From IMG/VR virus record IMGVR_UViG_3300019776_000549, positions 1 through 26,866 of that record: a DNA stretch of 26,866 nucleotides; one strand, written 5' to 3'. Of the stretch, positions 1 through 8,435 are shown one piece after another (positions within the stretch are counted from its first letter, which is position 1; the number at the start of each line of letters is the position of its first letter). The notes beneath the pieces are model-generated. The model was not told where the DNA came from, searched no databases, and saw only the letters and a program-made list of their open reading frames with translations. The stretch is from a virus. A program made the translations under genes and the position numbers.

Positions 1-1
1 C

Positions 2-412
2 CGCGCAAGGGTTGGAAATTCACCTAATAAAGTTGTTCGAAGAACCGCTTCAATGCAGGCTATTAATGGCAAGCGAATTACACAAACCAACAGACGTTCA
101 GCAAAAAATAAAAAGCAACAGTTTATTCGTGCTGCAATCTACGCACAAACCAAAGGCGATGGGCTTGTTTTAGCTCATAGAACTGGAAACGGTGGGCGCA
201 CGTTATTTCGTGTTGATCGCTTAGCGCAAAACATTCGTTCGCGTAAATTGCAACTGAAATTAACACCTTTGTATAATGTGAAAAAAGGGCGTAAAGTTGA
301 CGTAAAAGCAACACATTTCATGGAGGAAGCTACAAACCACACCATGAAAAAAGTTGAAAAAATATTCAAAGAAAATTCAGAGTTCCAATTTCAAAAACAC
401 CTTAAAGTATGA
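2..412 (+). CDS. Phage tail-associated protein, C-terminal part (gene starts before the window)
   Basis: The reading frame is open from the first bases of the window, so the Met at 53 is probably internal and the gene begins upstream. The visible part is very basic (many Lys/Arg) and includes a Gly-rich stretch followed by an LFRVDRLAQ segment and an amphipathic helix at the C-terminus. Its stop overlaps the next start as ATGA (409-412), so it is translationally coupled to the gpN-like baseplate gene. In Mu-like phages the gene before gpN is the tape measure, so this could be the end of a tape measure or of a small tail-completion protein. The sequence alone does not settle which. Confidence 0.6.
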   Translation, partial: RARVGNSPNKVVRRTASMQAINGKRITQTNRRSAKNKKQQFIRAAIYAQTKGDGLVLAHRTGNGGRTLFRVDRLAQNIRSRKLQLKLTPLYNVKKGRKVDVKATHFMEEATNHTMKKVEKIFKENSEFQFQKHLKV

Positions 413-1641
413 GTTGGGTTGAAAAGATAAAATCAAAAATGCAAATTACAACGGGCGATGGCAAGTTGTATGATGTGCTTTACAAATTGGACACGGTCAA
501 AGGTTCTTATGATTTCAACATTTCGGAGTTCCATTTTCCAGAGGTTGACGGAACGAAAGTTGATCGAAGATTGCGAAAAGGAAAACGGTACCCACTTGAA
601 TTTTATTTTCAGGGTGAAAACCACATTGACCAATGGAACGAATTTGACGCATCATGTAGCGATGTTCGACCATGGGAAGTATTGCACCCAATTTACGGTT
701 TGATTGTTTGCCAGCCAATTAGTATTGCGTTTGATTCTTCGTCAATTGGAATTACAAAGGTTGATGTTACGGTTGTTGAGTCGCTTACCAATGCAGGCCC
801 AAAAACAGTATTGCGACCTGGTGAAAATGCACGTTCGATTGTGACACTTTCCCGTGCTAATAATGAAACGTTTTTTAATTCTCAAATCACGCCATCGGTA
901 AGCGATGTTACATTAATGAAATCAAATGTTGATTCAATGTACACGCAGGCGTCAAGTGTTGTGACTGACAACACGATTTCAGCGAATTATTACAATGCTT
1001 TTCAAAAGGCCTACCAGTCAATAAATACTTCAATGAGTGTTGCTGGAAACGCAATTACTTTGGTGAATGATTTTATCAACCATCCAGCACAATTTTCACT
1101 TTCAGTAAAAGAACGGATTTCAATTTTTGCAAGTCAATTGGCAATTTTATACGCCAAACTTGAAAACATTACAACGCCAAACGAAAAAAAGATATTTGAG
1201 CAGCAAGCAGGATCCATTATTAATGGAATAATTGACACAGCCGTTACACCTCAAAGTGGCGACTATTCCAATTCCGTTGATGTAATTTATGTCATTGAGT
1301 TGGTGATTAATTATTACAATGGATTCATTGAAAACTTGCAAACATTGCAAACGGTAAATGGTTTTGAGTCTGATTCTTATTTGCCAGATGCTACGTTTAT
1401 TGATTCACTAAATTACGCGGTAAATTATGCTGTTTCAAACCTTTACGAAATTGCGTTAAATGCACGTCAAGAACGCATTATTTGCCTCGAAGAAGATTCG
1501 AACATAATCATTTTGGCGCACCGTTTTTATGGATTAAGCGAGGATGATTCTACAATTGATTATTTTGCTCAAACAAATAACATCGGCCTTTCAGAAACAT
1601 TTCAAGTGGAAAAAGGTCGTAAAATAGTTTACTACGTATGA
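409..1641 (+). CDS. Mu gpN/gp43-like baseplate protein (DNA circularisation protein family)
   Basis: This 410-residue protein begins with a WVEKIKSKMQ segment and a DGTKVDRRLRKGKRYPLEF segment, followed by DQWNEFDASC and WEVLHPIYG. These resemble the N-terminal part of the Mu N family, which is often labelled DNA circularisation protein but is structurally a baseplate component. The middle (about residues 140-300) is helical and poorly conserved. It is coupled by ATGA overlaps to the genes on both sides, and the next gene is a clear gpP-like hub, which is the expected N-P-gp45 order of a contractile tail. The function is inferred from family resemblance and order. Confidence 0.75.
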   Translation: MSWVEKIKSKMQITTGDGKLYDVLYKLDTVKGSYDFNISEFHFPEVDGTKVDRRLRKGKRYPLEFYFQGENHIDQWNEFDASCSDVRPWEVLHPIYGLIVCQPISIAFDSSSIGITKVDVTVVESLTNAGPKTVLRPGENARSIVTLSRANNETFFNSQITPSVSDVTLMKSNVDSMYTQASSVVTDNTISANYYNAFQKAYQSINTSMSVAGNAITLVNDFINHPAQFSLSVKERISIFASQLAILYAKLENITTPNEKKIFEQQAGSIINGIIDTAVTPQSGDYSNSVDVIYVIELVINYYNGFIENLQTLQTVNGFESDSYLPDATFIDSLNYAVNYAVSNLYEIALNARQERIICLEEDSNIIILAHRFYGLSEDDSTIDYFAQTNNIGLSETFQVEKGRKIVYYV

Positions 1642-2723
1642 AGCTACACATAAATGATCGGTTCAAGTGGCGAACGGTTGAATTTTTTAGCGACTTTCAA
1701 TTTTCGCTGAATTATGATGCGTTTGGATCAACATTTTCATTTAGCTTTTATTTTGATCCGAATAATCCGGACCATAAAGAATTAGCGTGCGTAACGCATT
1801 TTCATGAATGCAAAGTTGAACACAATGATGAGGTTCTTGTTACTGGATTTGCATTGAGCCAAAACTTTACGTATCGATCAGAAAAAACACTTGCAACGAT
1901 TTCCGGGTATTCAAAGCCTGGTTTTTTTGAGGATTGCAATATTCCACCTGAATTATACCCGTTGCAATCGGACGGTTTGAATTTAATTCAAATTGCACAA
2001 AAATTAACCGCTCCATGGAATGCAGGAACAAAATACGGAATTGATTTAATTGTTGATCCAGACGTCCGAGATTTGGCAAGCAAGGCGCTTAAATCGTCAA
2101 CAGCGAGCGAAACGGACACAATTGCAGGATATTTAAAGACACTTGCACAACAAAAAAAGATCATTATTTCGCACGATGAAAAAGGAAACCTACTTTTCAC
2201 GAAAGCAAAAACAGACTTAAAACCAATTTTAAGTTTGGATTTTTCCAACGGAATGATTCCAGGAACTGAATACGCGTTGAATTTCAACGGTCAAGGTGTG
2301 CACTCTCACATTACGGTAATGAAACAAGCGAGTTCGGACGGTGGTAATGCAGGGGAATACACCGTTAAGAACCCTTATTGTCCAGTTGTTTACCGACCAA
2401 AAACAGTAACTCAAAGTAGCGGCGATGATGTGGACACGCAAGAGGTGGCACTTCGTGAACTTGCTGCAGAATGGGAAAATCTAACGCTTACGATTTCAAC
2501 GGACCGTTGGGAAATTGACGGCAAAATCATTAAGCCAAACAATACGCTTGAAATAATTGCACCAGAATTGTATCTTTACAACGTTTCCAAATGGTTTATT
2601 CGTTCAGTTGACTACGTTGGAGATAGTGAAAAAACAACGGCAACGCTTAATTGTGTTATTCCGGAAGTGGTAAATAATGAAATGGCAAAATCTATTTTTG
2701 CCGGAATAAATATGCACCCATAG
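1638..2723 (+). CDS. Baseplate hub protein, Mu gpP/gp44-like (late control gpD superfamily)
   Basis: This is a 361-residue hub protein of the gp27/gp44 fold, which forms the ring above the central spike at the tail tip. Recognisable features are the SGYSKPGFFEDCNIP segment (about residues 87-101), the following LNLIQIAQKL segment that fits the family's disc-like domain, and a C-terminal YRPKTVTQ motif followed by an Ala/Glu-rich helix (RELAAEWENL). That C-terminal pattern is typical of the gpD/gp44 group. It starts at an ATGA overlap with the gpN-like gene and is followed two bases after its stop by the spike gene. Confidence 0.85.
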   Translation: MKLHINDRFKWRTVEFFSDFQFSLNYDAFGSTFSFSFYFDPNNPDHKELACVTHFHECKVEHNDEVLVTGFALSQNFTYRSEKTLATISGYSKPGFFEDCNIPPELYPLQSDGLNLIQIAQKLTAPWNAGTKYGIDLIVDPDVRDLASKALKSSTASETDTIAGYLKTLAQQKKIIISHDEKGNLLFTKAKTDLKPILSLDFSNGMIPGTEYALNFNGQGVHSHITVMKQASSDGGNAGEYTVKNPYCPVVYRPKTVTQSSGDDVDTQEVALRELAAEWENLTLTISTDRWEIDGKIIKPNNTLEIIAPELYLYNVSKWFIRSVDYVGDSEKTTATLNCVIPEVVNNEMAKSIFAGINMHP

Positions 2724-2725
2724 AA

Positions 2726-3238
2726 ATGAACTTTGTTAAAATACTTCAAACGCGACTTGCAAATGGTAAGGTTTTACCAAAGTTTTTGCGCATGGGTAAA
2801 AGTGATGTTCGGGAATGCAAGCAGTCAACGCCTTATGGATTTGAAAGCAATCCAGTAAAGGACACAATTGCGGTGTATTCAACGACTGATGTTATTGGCG
2901 ATGATGTTGTTATTGGTTACATTCCAAAAGAAGCATTGACGGATATTGGAGAGAGCCGTGTATTTTCAACGGATGACAACGGAAATTTAAAAGTTTACAT
3001 TCATTTCAAAAATAATGGCGAAATTCATTTTGGTGGCACGAATGGAAATTTAACACGTTACCAAGAATTGGAAAGCGGATTTAATCAATTGAAAGCAGAC
3101 TTCAATAATTTAGTTACTATTTTTAATTCACATATTCATGCAACGCCAGCAGGAGCAGCTTCACCAACAGCAACTCCAGGAACGCAATCTACAGCCGATA
3201 TATCAAACGCCAAAATAAACGAATTCAAAACATTATGA
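2726..3238 (+). CDS. Baseplate central spike protein, Mu gp45-like
   Basis: This is a 170-residue tail-tip spike. The N-terminal 30-95 residues have the character of an OB-like/beta domain (TPYGFESNPVKDTIAVYS, then VVIGYIPK). A short beta-repeat region with YIHF and EIHFGG follows. Near the C-terminus there is an HIHATPAG motif with His136 and His138. In Mu gp45 and P2 gpV a His-x-His pair near the tip binds iron inside the trimeric needle, so the same is inferred here. It lies directly after the hub gene, and its stop overlaps the next start (ATGA). Only the membrane-piercing tip is represented, with no lysozyme domain. Confidence 0.85.
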   Translation: MNFVKILQTRLANGKVLPKFLRMGKSDVRECKQSTPYGFESNPVKDTIAVYSTTDVIGDDVVIGYIPKEALTDIGESRVFSTDDNGNLKVYIHFKNNGEIHFGGTNGNLTRYQELESGFNQLKADFNNLVTIFNSHIHATPAGAASPTATPGTQSTADISNAKINEFKTL

Positions 3239-3552
3239 CGAATTTACTTGTTTATAAAATTCCAACAGATACACGCAATAGAGCGCAAATTTTGGCTTTA
3301 ATTGCTCAAATTGACGCAATCATTAATGAGTTAATGACAACAGCAATGAAATCGGTATCAACTGGAAATCATGCCGAATATGAGTTGGACACGGGCCAAA
3401 CACGTACACGCGTAAAATACACATCTGTTTCGAGTGTGATTAAGTCGGTTGAAGATTTCGAAAGACTACGTACGTACTACATGAATAAAATCAACGGCAC
3501 AACTGGAATGGTTCGATTGGTTGATGGTCGCAATTTTAATAGAGGTTGTTAA
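3235..3552 (+). CDS. gpW-like head-tail joining protein
   Basis: This 105-residue protein has a helical N-terminus (ILALIAQIDAIINELM), a central ELDTGQTRTRVKY hairpin and a C-terminal helix (VEDFERLRTYYMNKI). The helix-hairpin-helix layout and the position immediately before a lambda-type portal gene match lambda gpW, which sits beneath the portal and prepares the head for tail attachment. It is longer than lambda gpW (68 residues), with extra residues at the C-terminus (VRLVDGRNF). The start overlaps the spike gene stop (ATGA). The assignment is by layout and order, not by strong sequence identity. Confidence 0.6.
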   Translation: MTNLLVYKIPTDTRNRAQILALIAQIDAIINELMTTAMKSVSTGNHAEYELDTGQTRTRVKYTSVSSVIKSVEDFERLRTYYMNKINGTTGMVRLVDGRNFNRGC

Positions 3553-3554
3553 TT

Positions 3555-5174
3555 ATGGGATTTTTAGGAATTAAAACACGATCGGAGCGCGAAATGAGCG
3601 CGCAAATTATTGATTTGCAAAGTAGAATTGAAAATCAATCGAGCGAATTAAAAGCTGTATTGGAATATTCGAACATTACGCCAATTGGTAGCCGTGTGTT
3701 GCCGTTTGATGGTGAAAAGAACTTAGGCAATATTGGGCCAATTATATCGTACATTCCAGATTATTACAAGCTATCAACGCGCGCATGGCAGGCGTATATT
3801 GAAACCCCACTTGCAAAAACGGTGGCCGATAAGTGGGTGGGATGGATTATTGACCAAGGTTTGAAACTAAAAGCAAATCCAGCGCGCATTGTTCTGGAAA
3901 GCGAGGGAATTCAAATGACCAAACAAGCCAGCGAAAAATTCAACGATATTGTTGAGAGTAGATTTGATGTTTGGGCGAATTCGAAACACTCATCATTTAC
4001 CAATGAAGATACTTTTGCCGAAACAACACGCTCCGTTTATATCGGTTCAAAAATTGGCGGTGATCAGTTGGTTGTTATTCGCTACATTAACAACACGGTA
4101 AAAATTCAAGTGATCGACGGCCAGCGCGTTAAAGGTCAATATTTAGTCAATCCAACAAGCAAAAACATTATTTCAAACGGCGTTGAAATTAGCGTAACAG
4201 GTCGCACGGTTGGTTACTGGGTTTGTATGCCAAACACTTTGGAATATGAGTTTATTCCAGCTTATTCGGCATCTACTGGACTTCGCACGGCTTTTTTGGT
4301 CAAAGGTACACGATGGAGATTTGACTACCATAGAGGGTTGCCAGTTGTAACCACCGTTTTGGAATCGCTTAAAAAAATCGAACGGTACCAAGAAGCGTCT
4401 ATTGCGTCAGCTGAAGAAGTAGCGAAAGTGGCCTACCAAGTTATACATCAGAATTTCTCAGATGGTAGTTCGCCAATGCTCAATCAAATGGCCAAAACAT
4501 TTGGTGATGGAAACATTGACGATCCTGTGGATGCTTTGGGTCAAAAATTAGCTGAAAATTTAGCGGCCACAACCAACAAAATGGCTTACAACAACCCAAA
4601 AGGTGCAAAGATTGAAACAATCAATCAGTCGAACAACTTAAACGGGTTTGAAACATTCTACCAAACAAATGCTCATATTATTTGTTCGGCAATTGGAATA
4701 CCGCCAAACGTGGCGTTGTCAATTTACAACGATTCTTTTTCAGCTTCACGCGCGGCAACAAAAGACTGGGATCATTCGATGGACGTTGAGCGTGAATTTT
4801 TCAGCGCTCAGTATTACAACTACATTTACAAGTTTTGGTTATACACCGAAATTTTGAAAAACAAAATTCAAGCACCTGGATATTTAAGTGCATTCGAAAA
4901 CGGCGACTTTATGGTAACGGAAAGTTACGAGCGTGCGCGTTTTACTGGTCCACATTTCCCGCATATTAATCCACTTGTTGAGGTTCAGGCTGAACGCTTA
5001 AAATTGGGTGAAGCTGGTAAAAACATACCATTAACAACGGCTGAATTGGCAACTGAAATGCTCGGAACTGGTGACAGCGATAGCAACGCGGTACAATTTG
5101 CTGATGAGTTAAAAACGGCTGAAACGTTAGGAATTAAAACAGAGCCAAAGCAAGTGCAACAACCTCAGAAATAA
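3555..5174 (+). CDS. Portal protein, lambda gpB family
   Basis: This 539-residue protein forms the dodecameric channel through which DNA enters and leaves the head. Family features include the N-terminal STRAWQAYIETPLAKTVADK region (about residues 73-92), the VQVIDGQRV-like strand, the YHRGLPVVTTVLE segment with the crown/clip region, and the AASIY-like NDSFSASRAATKDW motif typical of lambda-type portals (about residues 390-404). I chose the ATG at 3555, three bases after the gpW-like stop. An in-frame TTG at 3546 would overlap that stop and add only three residues. The protease gene follows after 52 AT-rich bases. Confidence 0.9.
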   Translation: MGFLGIKTRSEREMSAQIIDLQSRIENQSSELKAVLEYSNITPIGSRVLPFDGEKNLGNIGPIISYIPDYYKLSTRAWQAYIETPLAKTVADKWVGWIIDQGLKLKANPARIVLESEGIQMTKQASEKFNDIVESRFDVWANSKHSSFTNEDTFAETTRSVYIGSKIGGDQLVVIRYINNTVKIQVIDGQRVKGQYLVNPTSKNIISNGVEISVTGRTVGYWVCMPNTLEYEFIPAYSASTGLRTAFLVKGTRWRFDYHRGLPVVTTVLESLKKIERYQEASIASAEEVAKVAYQVIHQNFSDGSSPMLNQMAKTFGDGNIDDPVDALGQKLAENLAATTNKMAYNNPKGAKIETINQSNNLNGFETFYQTNAHIICSAIGIPPNVALSIYNDSFSASRAATKDWDHSMDVEREFFSAQYYNYIYKFWLYTEILKNKIQAPGYLSAFENGDFMVTESYERARFTGPHFPHINPLVEVQAERLKLGEAGKNIPLTTAELATEMLGTGDSDSNAVQFADELKTAETLGIKTEPKQVQQPQK

Positions 5175-5226
5175 TATTTTTATCGAAATAACCTATTGTT
5201 TTTGAGAATTTATATAAATTAGCAGT

Positions 5227-6255
5227 ATGAATGAGGTATTAATTTACGGTCCTATTTATTCGGAAAACACGCGAGAGTTCTTTGAGTCTTTTAGCGAGAT
5301 TGAAGGTGACGCGGTTACTTTGCGTATTAATACGGGTGGTGGTTCGGTTGAGGATGGCTGGGCAATGATTGGTAAATTCAACGAATTTCAAGGAACAAAA
5401 GTTGCGAAAGTTGACGGAAAAGCATACTCAATGGGGGCGTTTATTTGCCTTTATGCAGATGCGGTTGAATGTTTTGATGTTTCTCAATTCATGTTTCATC
5501 GTGCTTCGTATGGCGTTTACTACGAAAAAGAGTGGATGTCAGATGCTGAAAAAACCAACCTTGCAAACGTAAACAAGAAATTACGTGAAGCGTTTGAAGC
5601 TAAGATTGACGTTGCCAAATTCGAAGCGTTGAAAGTTTGTAAAGATAACGGAATTACCGTTAACCGCTTGTTTTCAATGGATGAGCGCATTGATGTTTAT
5701 TTAACAGCAGACGAAGCAAAGAAAATCGGATTGGTAAAAACGGTCAACAAACTAACGCCTCAAAAAGCAGCTTCAATTAACTCAATGGTTAGCGATGTAT
5801 ACAAAAAAGCAGCTTCGTCAAATGAGGTTGAAAACCTTTTTGTCGCTGCAATTGTAGCTGAAAATCCTGTAAATGCAGGTACTGAAAATGTAAATTTAAT
5901 AGTGATGAATAGATCAGAGTTACAGGCGAAACATCCTGAATTGTTTGCTGAAATCATTGGACTGGGTGTGGCGCAAGAACGCGACCGCGTTGGTGCATGG
6001 ACAGCATTCATCGATGTTGACGCAAAAGCAGTTAAAGATGGTATCGCAGGTGGCGAATCTTTAACACAAACGGCAATGGCTGAATTTAGCTTGAAAATGT
6101 TTTCAAACCAACGAAATGCTGGTTTAGAAGCTGAAAGCAAAGAAACTCCAGGAGCAAATGCAGGTGCGCAAACACCTCCAAATGCAGATGGTGAGCAGTC
6201 GGAAGCTCAGAAATTGGAAGCGTCAATTAAGACGCAATTGGGTATTAAATCTTAA
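5227..6255 (+). CDS. ClpP-fold prohead protease fused to scaffold-like C-terminus
   Basis: This 342-residue protein probably processes the procapsid. The N-terminal domain is ClpP-like (S14): NTGGGSVEDGW at residues 35-45, the nucleophile region KAYSMGAF with Ser68, a FMFHRASYG segment with His91, and a TADEAKKIGLV end of the fold. Residues after about 200 are not protease-like: they are Ala/Glu/Gln-rich with a Pro/Gly-rich tail, as in scaffold domains such as lambda C/Nu3. An in-frame ATG at 5905 (residue 227) follows an AT-rich stretch and could give a separate scaffold product. It is the gene before the decoration and capsid genes, as expected. Confidence 0.88.
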   Translation: MNEVLIYGPIYSENTREFFESFSEIEGDAVTLRINTGGGSVEDGWAMIGKFNEFQGTKVAKVDGKAYSMGAFICLYADAVECFDVSQFMFHRASYGVYYEKEWMSDAEKTNLANVNKKLREAFEAKIDVAKFEALKVCKDNGITVNRLFSMDERIDVYLTADEAKKIGLVKTVNKLTPQKAASINSMVSDVYKKAASSNEVENLFVAAIVAENPVNAGTENVNLIVMNRSELQAKHPELFAEIIGLGVAQERDRVGAWTAFIDVDAKAVKDGIAGGESLTQTAMAEFSLKMFSNQRNAGLEAESKETPGANAGAQTPPNADGEQSEAQKLEASIKTQLGIKS

Positions 6256-6266
6256 TCGAGTAAAAG

Positions 6267-6704
6267 ATGAGTGTTACTAATACTGTAAGCGGCGGAATGT
6301 TGATTTCAAACCGTGACGCTTCAAAAATGTTTTTGTTCAATAACGATTACATTTCAGGAAACGTAAGCAATTCCGATTACGACGATTTGACGTTGCCAGC
6401 TGGTACGTTGATGGGTCGAATTTCGGCAACTGGTTTGTTGACTCCATTAGCAAGTGGAGCTTCAGATGGTTCTCAATTTCCGGTTGGAATTTTAGCGACT
6501 GATTATACAATTGGCGCTGGAGATACTATCGAGGTTCGTATTTGCGTGTCAGGTGAGGTTGATGAGAATATGATCGAGTTACAAGGTAGCGATACTTTGA
6601 ATACGGTTATTTCTTCACGCCGTTTACGTGACCGCATTGGATCAGATACGGTTGGAATTATCCTACGTTCAGTTGAGGAGTTGTCAGGTTACGACAATCA
6701 ATAA
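6267..6704 (+). CDS. Head decoration protein, lambda gpD-like
   Basis: This 145-residue protein contains the typical decoration-protein pattern: LPAGTLMGRISATGLLTPL at about residues 42-60, followed by GASDGSQFPVGIL and the TIEVRICVSGEV strand. In lambda, gpD trimers bind the expanded capsid and hold it together against packaged DNA. It lies 11 bases after the protease/scaffold gene and 21 bases before the capsid gene, which is the lambda C-D-E order. The C-terminal part (SSRRLRDRIGSDTVGIILRSVEE) extends beyond the core and is probably helical. Confidence 0.85.
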   Translation: MSVTNTVSGGMLISNRDASKMFLFNNDYISGNVSNSDYDDLTLPAGTLMGRISATGLLTPLASGASDGSQFPVGILATDYTIGAGDTIEVRICVSGEVDENMIELQGSDTLNTVISSRRLRDRIGSDTVGIILRSVEELSGYDNQ

Positions 6705-6725
6705 TCATTTAATTTTCAAGTTAAG

Positions 6726-7937
6726 ATGAAAAAGTTATTTTCTTTATTATTCGCGGTTTTTGCAATTGCAACGATTTCAACCGCAGTTTTTGAGCCAAAT
6801 GAGTTGACCGCGGTCAATGTATTGGCAGTTACCGCCGTTATGACGGTTGCGTCTTTGGGTGTGGCTAAAGTTTCAGGTGTAGCAATTATGTCAGTTTCCG
6901 TTAATGATGCACGTCAAGTATTGACCAATGCAATCATTGCGGTATATGCTGAGCGCACTCAGGTAACATCGTTTTTACGATCGTTTTTCCCTCCTGTTTA
7001 TAGCAATACAAAGTTTGTAAGCATTGCAGTTAAGCGTGGAACTGAAAAAATAGCCGTTGACGTATTACGCGGTACTGGATCAAACCTAAACAAAAAGAAA
7101 CGCGATACGTTGAAAACATTGGAGCCACCTCACTATTCAGAGGCTTCAAATGTTAACGAGTTGGATATTTACGATATCGCTTTTGGAACATTGGACCCTG
7201 CAATGATGGCTAATTTAGCAGTTGAACAAGCCGAGGCTATCATGGATATGACCGATAAAATTGATCGCGCAATTGAAAAGCAATGTGCTGATATTTTACA
7301 TTCTGGAATTATTCAGTTGTCAAATCATGACAACATCGACTTTAAGCGTAAGGCTGGTTCAATGGTTGATTTGGGTGCTGGTAACTACTGGTCTACGTCA
7401 ACAGTTGATCCAATGACGGCACTTGAAGATGCTGGAAAGTTCTTACGTGAGGTTGGAAAAGTTCAAGGTGGTACATACAACGCGATTTTTGGTAGCGATG
7501 CTTTGAATGCGATGTTGAACAATCCGAAATTCCAAGCGAAATACGGTTCATTGAAAGATATTACTTTGGGTGAAATTCGCGAACCGCAAAGAATGGCAAC
7601 AGGCGCTTCATTACATGGTCGTGTAACAGCTGGTGCATACACATTTATCGTGTGGACTTACCCAGAGGGTTACGAAGATGCAAACGGCGACTTCCAGTAC
7701 TACATTGAGTCAAACAAAGTTATCGTATTGCCAGAGGTTACAAACTTCGTTACGGCTTATGCTTTGGTACCTCAATTACCTGGAGATAACGCAAACACAT
7801 CTGTAAGCGGTGGACGTTATATTTTACGTGAATATATCGACAACAAGCATTCAAACCACGTTCAAGAGGTTAAGTCTGCTCCAGTTGCCGTTCCAGTTGG
7901 AATTGACCGCATCTATACGGTGCAAGTATTAGCTTAA
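6726..7937 (+). CDS. Major capsid protein, lambda gpE-like, with hydrophobic N-terminal extension
   Basis: This 403-residue capsid protein has features of the lambda gpE family: VTSFLRSFFPPVYSNTKFVS near residues 79-98, the IAVDVLRGTG strand, an EPPHYSEA segment, and a C-terminal AYTFIVWTYPEGYED then KVIVLPE. The family usually begins close to the MSVSVNDARQVL helix, which here starts at Met55 (6888). The 54 residues before it look like a secretory signal plus a second hydrophobic stretch (MKKLFSLLFAVFAIATISTA). The start at 6726 has a well-spaced AT-rich leader, so I keep it. Either the extension is real and perhaps cleaved during maturation, or the start is at 6888. Confidence 0.85.
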   Translation: MKKLFSLLFAVFAIATISTAVFEPNELTAVNVLAVTAVMTVASLGVAKVSGVAIMSVSVNDARQVLTNAIIAVYAERTQVTSFLRSFFPPVYSNTKFVSIAVKRGTEKIAVDVLRGTGSNLNKKKRDTLKTLEPPHYSEASNVNELDIYDIAFGTLDPAMMANLAVEQAEAIMDMTDKIDRAIEKQCADILHSGIIQLSNHDNIDFKRKAGSMVDLGAGNYWSTSTVDPMTALEDAGKFLREVGKVQGGTYNAIFGSDALNAMLNNPKFQAKYGSLKDITLGEIREPQRMATGASLHGRVTAGAYTFIVWTYPEGYEDANGDFQYYIESNKVIVLPEVTNFVTAYALVPQLPGDNANTSVSGGRYILREYIDNKHSNHVQEVKSAPVAVPVGIDRIYTVQVLA

Positions 7938-7949
7938 TCGAATCGAGCC

Positions 7950-8366
7950 ATGAAAAAGACACACATAGTAGTTTCGCTTTATTTGTCTGGTAAGGGCAAA
8001 AAAATATTTAAATCTGGGGACCATGTAGAGTCCTCAGATTTGAACAACTTCTCGGAGGCTTTGGCGGGCGGTTACATTCGTCCATTGGATGAAAAAGAAC
8101 AGTCCGCACCTGCTTCACAAGAGCCAGCTCCGACTGATGAACCGCCAATTTTGGATTTACCTCCAGTTGATGGTGATGCTTCACAAGAGCCAGCTCCGAC
8201 AAAGGTGCCATTATTCATTGTTGAGCGTGATGGTGAGTTAGTGGATGTTTTCGAGGAAAAAGATATTCACAAGCCTGAAATCATTGCTATTTTGGAGCAA
8301 AGAGGTGTTGAATTTGACTCAAGTGAGCGAAAATCAATCCTTTGGGATTTGCTTACAGCGAAATAA
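7950..8366 (+). CDS. Head-associated protein with C-terminal HeH/LEM-like motif
   Basis: This is a 138-residue protein. The N-terminal 45 residues (VVSLYLSGKGKKIF, then ALAGGYIRPL) form a small globular part seen in capsid-adjacent phage proteins. The middle is a Pro/Ala-rich acidic linker containing an exact 24-bp direct repeat, which encodes a repeated ASQEPAPT. The C-terminal KPEIIAILEQRGVEFD then WDLL matches the HeH/LEM-like helix-hairpin-helix used in phage head proteins to bind DNA or partners. It is 12 bases after the capsid gene, and a strong terminator follows it. A packaging-accessory (gpFI-like) role is inferred from position. Confidence 0.6.
   Translation: MKKTHIVVSLYLSGKGKKIFKSGDHVESSDLNNFSEALAGGYIRPLDEKEQSAPASQEPAPTDEPPILDLPPVDGDASQEPAPTKVPLFIVERDGELVDVFEEKDIHKPEIIAILEQRGVEFDSSERKSILWDLLTAK
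8111..8200 (+). repeat. Two exact 24-bp direct repeats inside the HeH/LEM-like gene
   Basis: The same 24 bases lie at 8111-8134 and 8177-8200, 66 bases apart and in the same reading frame. They encode the repeated Ala-Ser-Gln-Glu-Pro-Ala-Pro-Thr linker. The identity is exact at DNA level, which points to a recent duplication and makes this linker prone to length change by recombination. Confidence 0.9.
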
Positions 8367-8390
8367 ATAAAACATAGTTAGTTGATATTG

Positions 8391-8422
8391 AAAGGCGTTC
8401 ATTGATTGAACGCCTTTTTTTT
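8391..8422 (+). terminator. Rho-independent terminator after the capsid genes
   Basis: A perfect 10-bp stem (AAAGGCGTTC at 8391-8400 with GAACGCCTTT at 8408-8417) closes a 7-base loop. It is followed by an uninterrupted run of T to 8422. It ends the head operon (protease to HeH/LEM protein) and merges directly into the promoter at 8402-8431. Confidence 0.9.
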
Positions 8423-8431
8423 GTACATTTG
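8402..8431 (+). promoter_or_regulatory. Bacteroidota-type promoter overlapping the terminator
   Basis: TTG at 8402-8404 is spaced 19 bases from TACATTTG at 8424-8431, matching the Bacteroidota consensus TTG-N17..23-TAnnTTTG. The -33 element lies inside the terminator loop, so termination and re-initiation share DNA. The next ATG is only four bases after the -7 box (8436), so the mRNA would have almost no leader. Confidence 0.7.
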
Positions 8432-8435
8432 GTCC

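Noticed and set aside
1988-2287. 99-codon reverse-strand frame inside the hub gene
   Set aside because: It is antisense to a well-recognised gene, has no protein features, and is a shadow of its codon pattern. The same holds for the reverse frames at 5760-6140, 9782-10138, 10478-10750 and 20852-21190.
5175-5226. Promoter before the protease gene
   Set aside because: The gap is AT-rich, but no TAnnTTTG box with a properly spaced TTG was found.
8406-8435. Longer start for the stopper-like gene
   Set aside because: The extra ten residues are encoded by the terminator and promoter; ATG 8436 is better.
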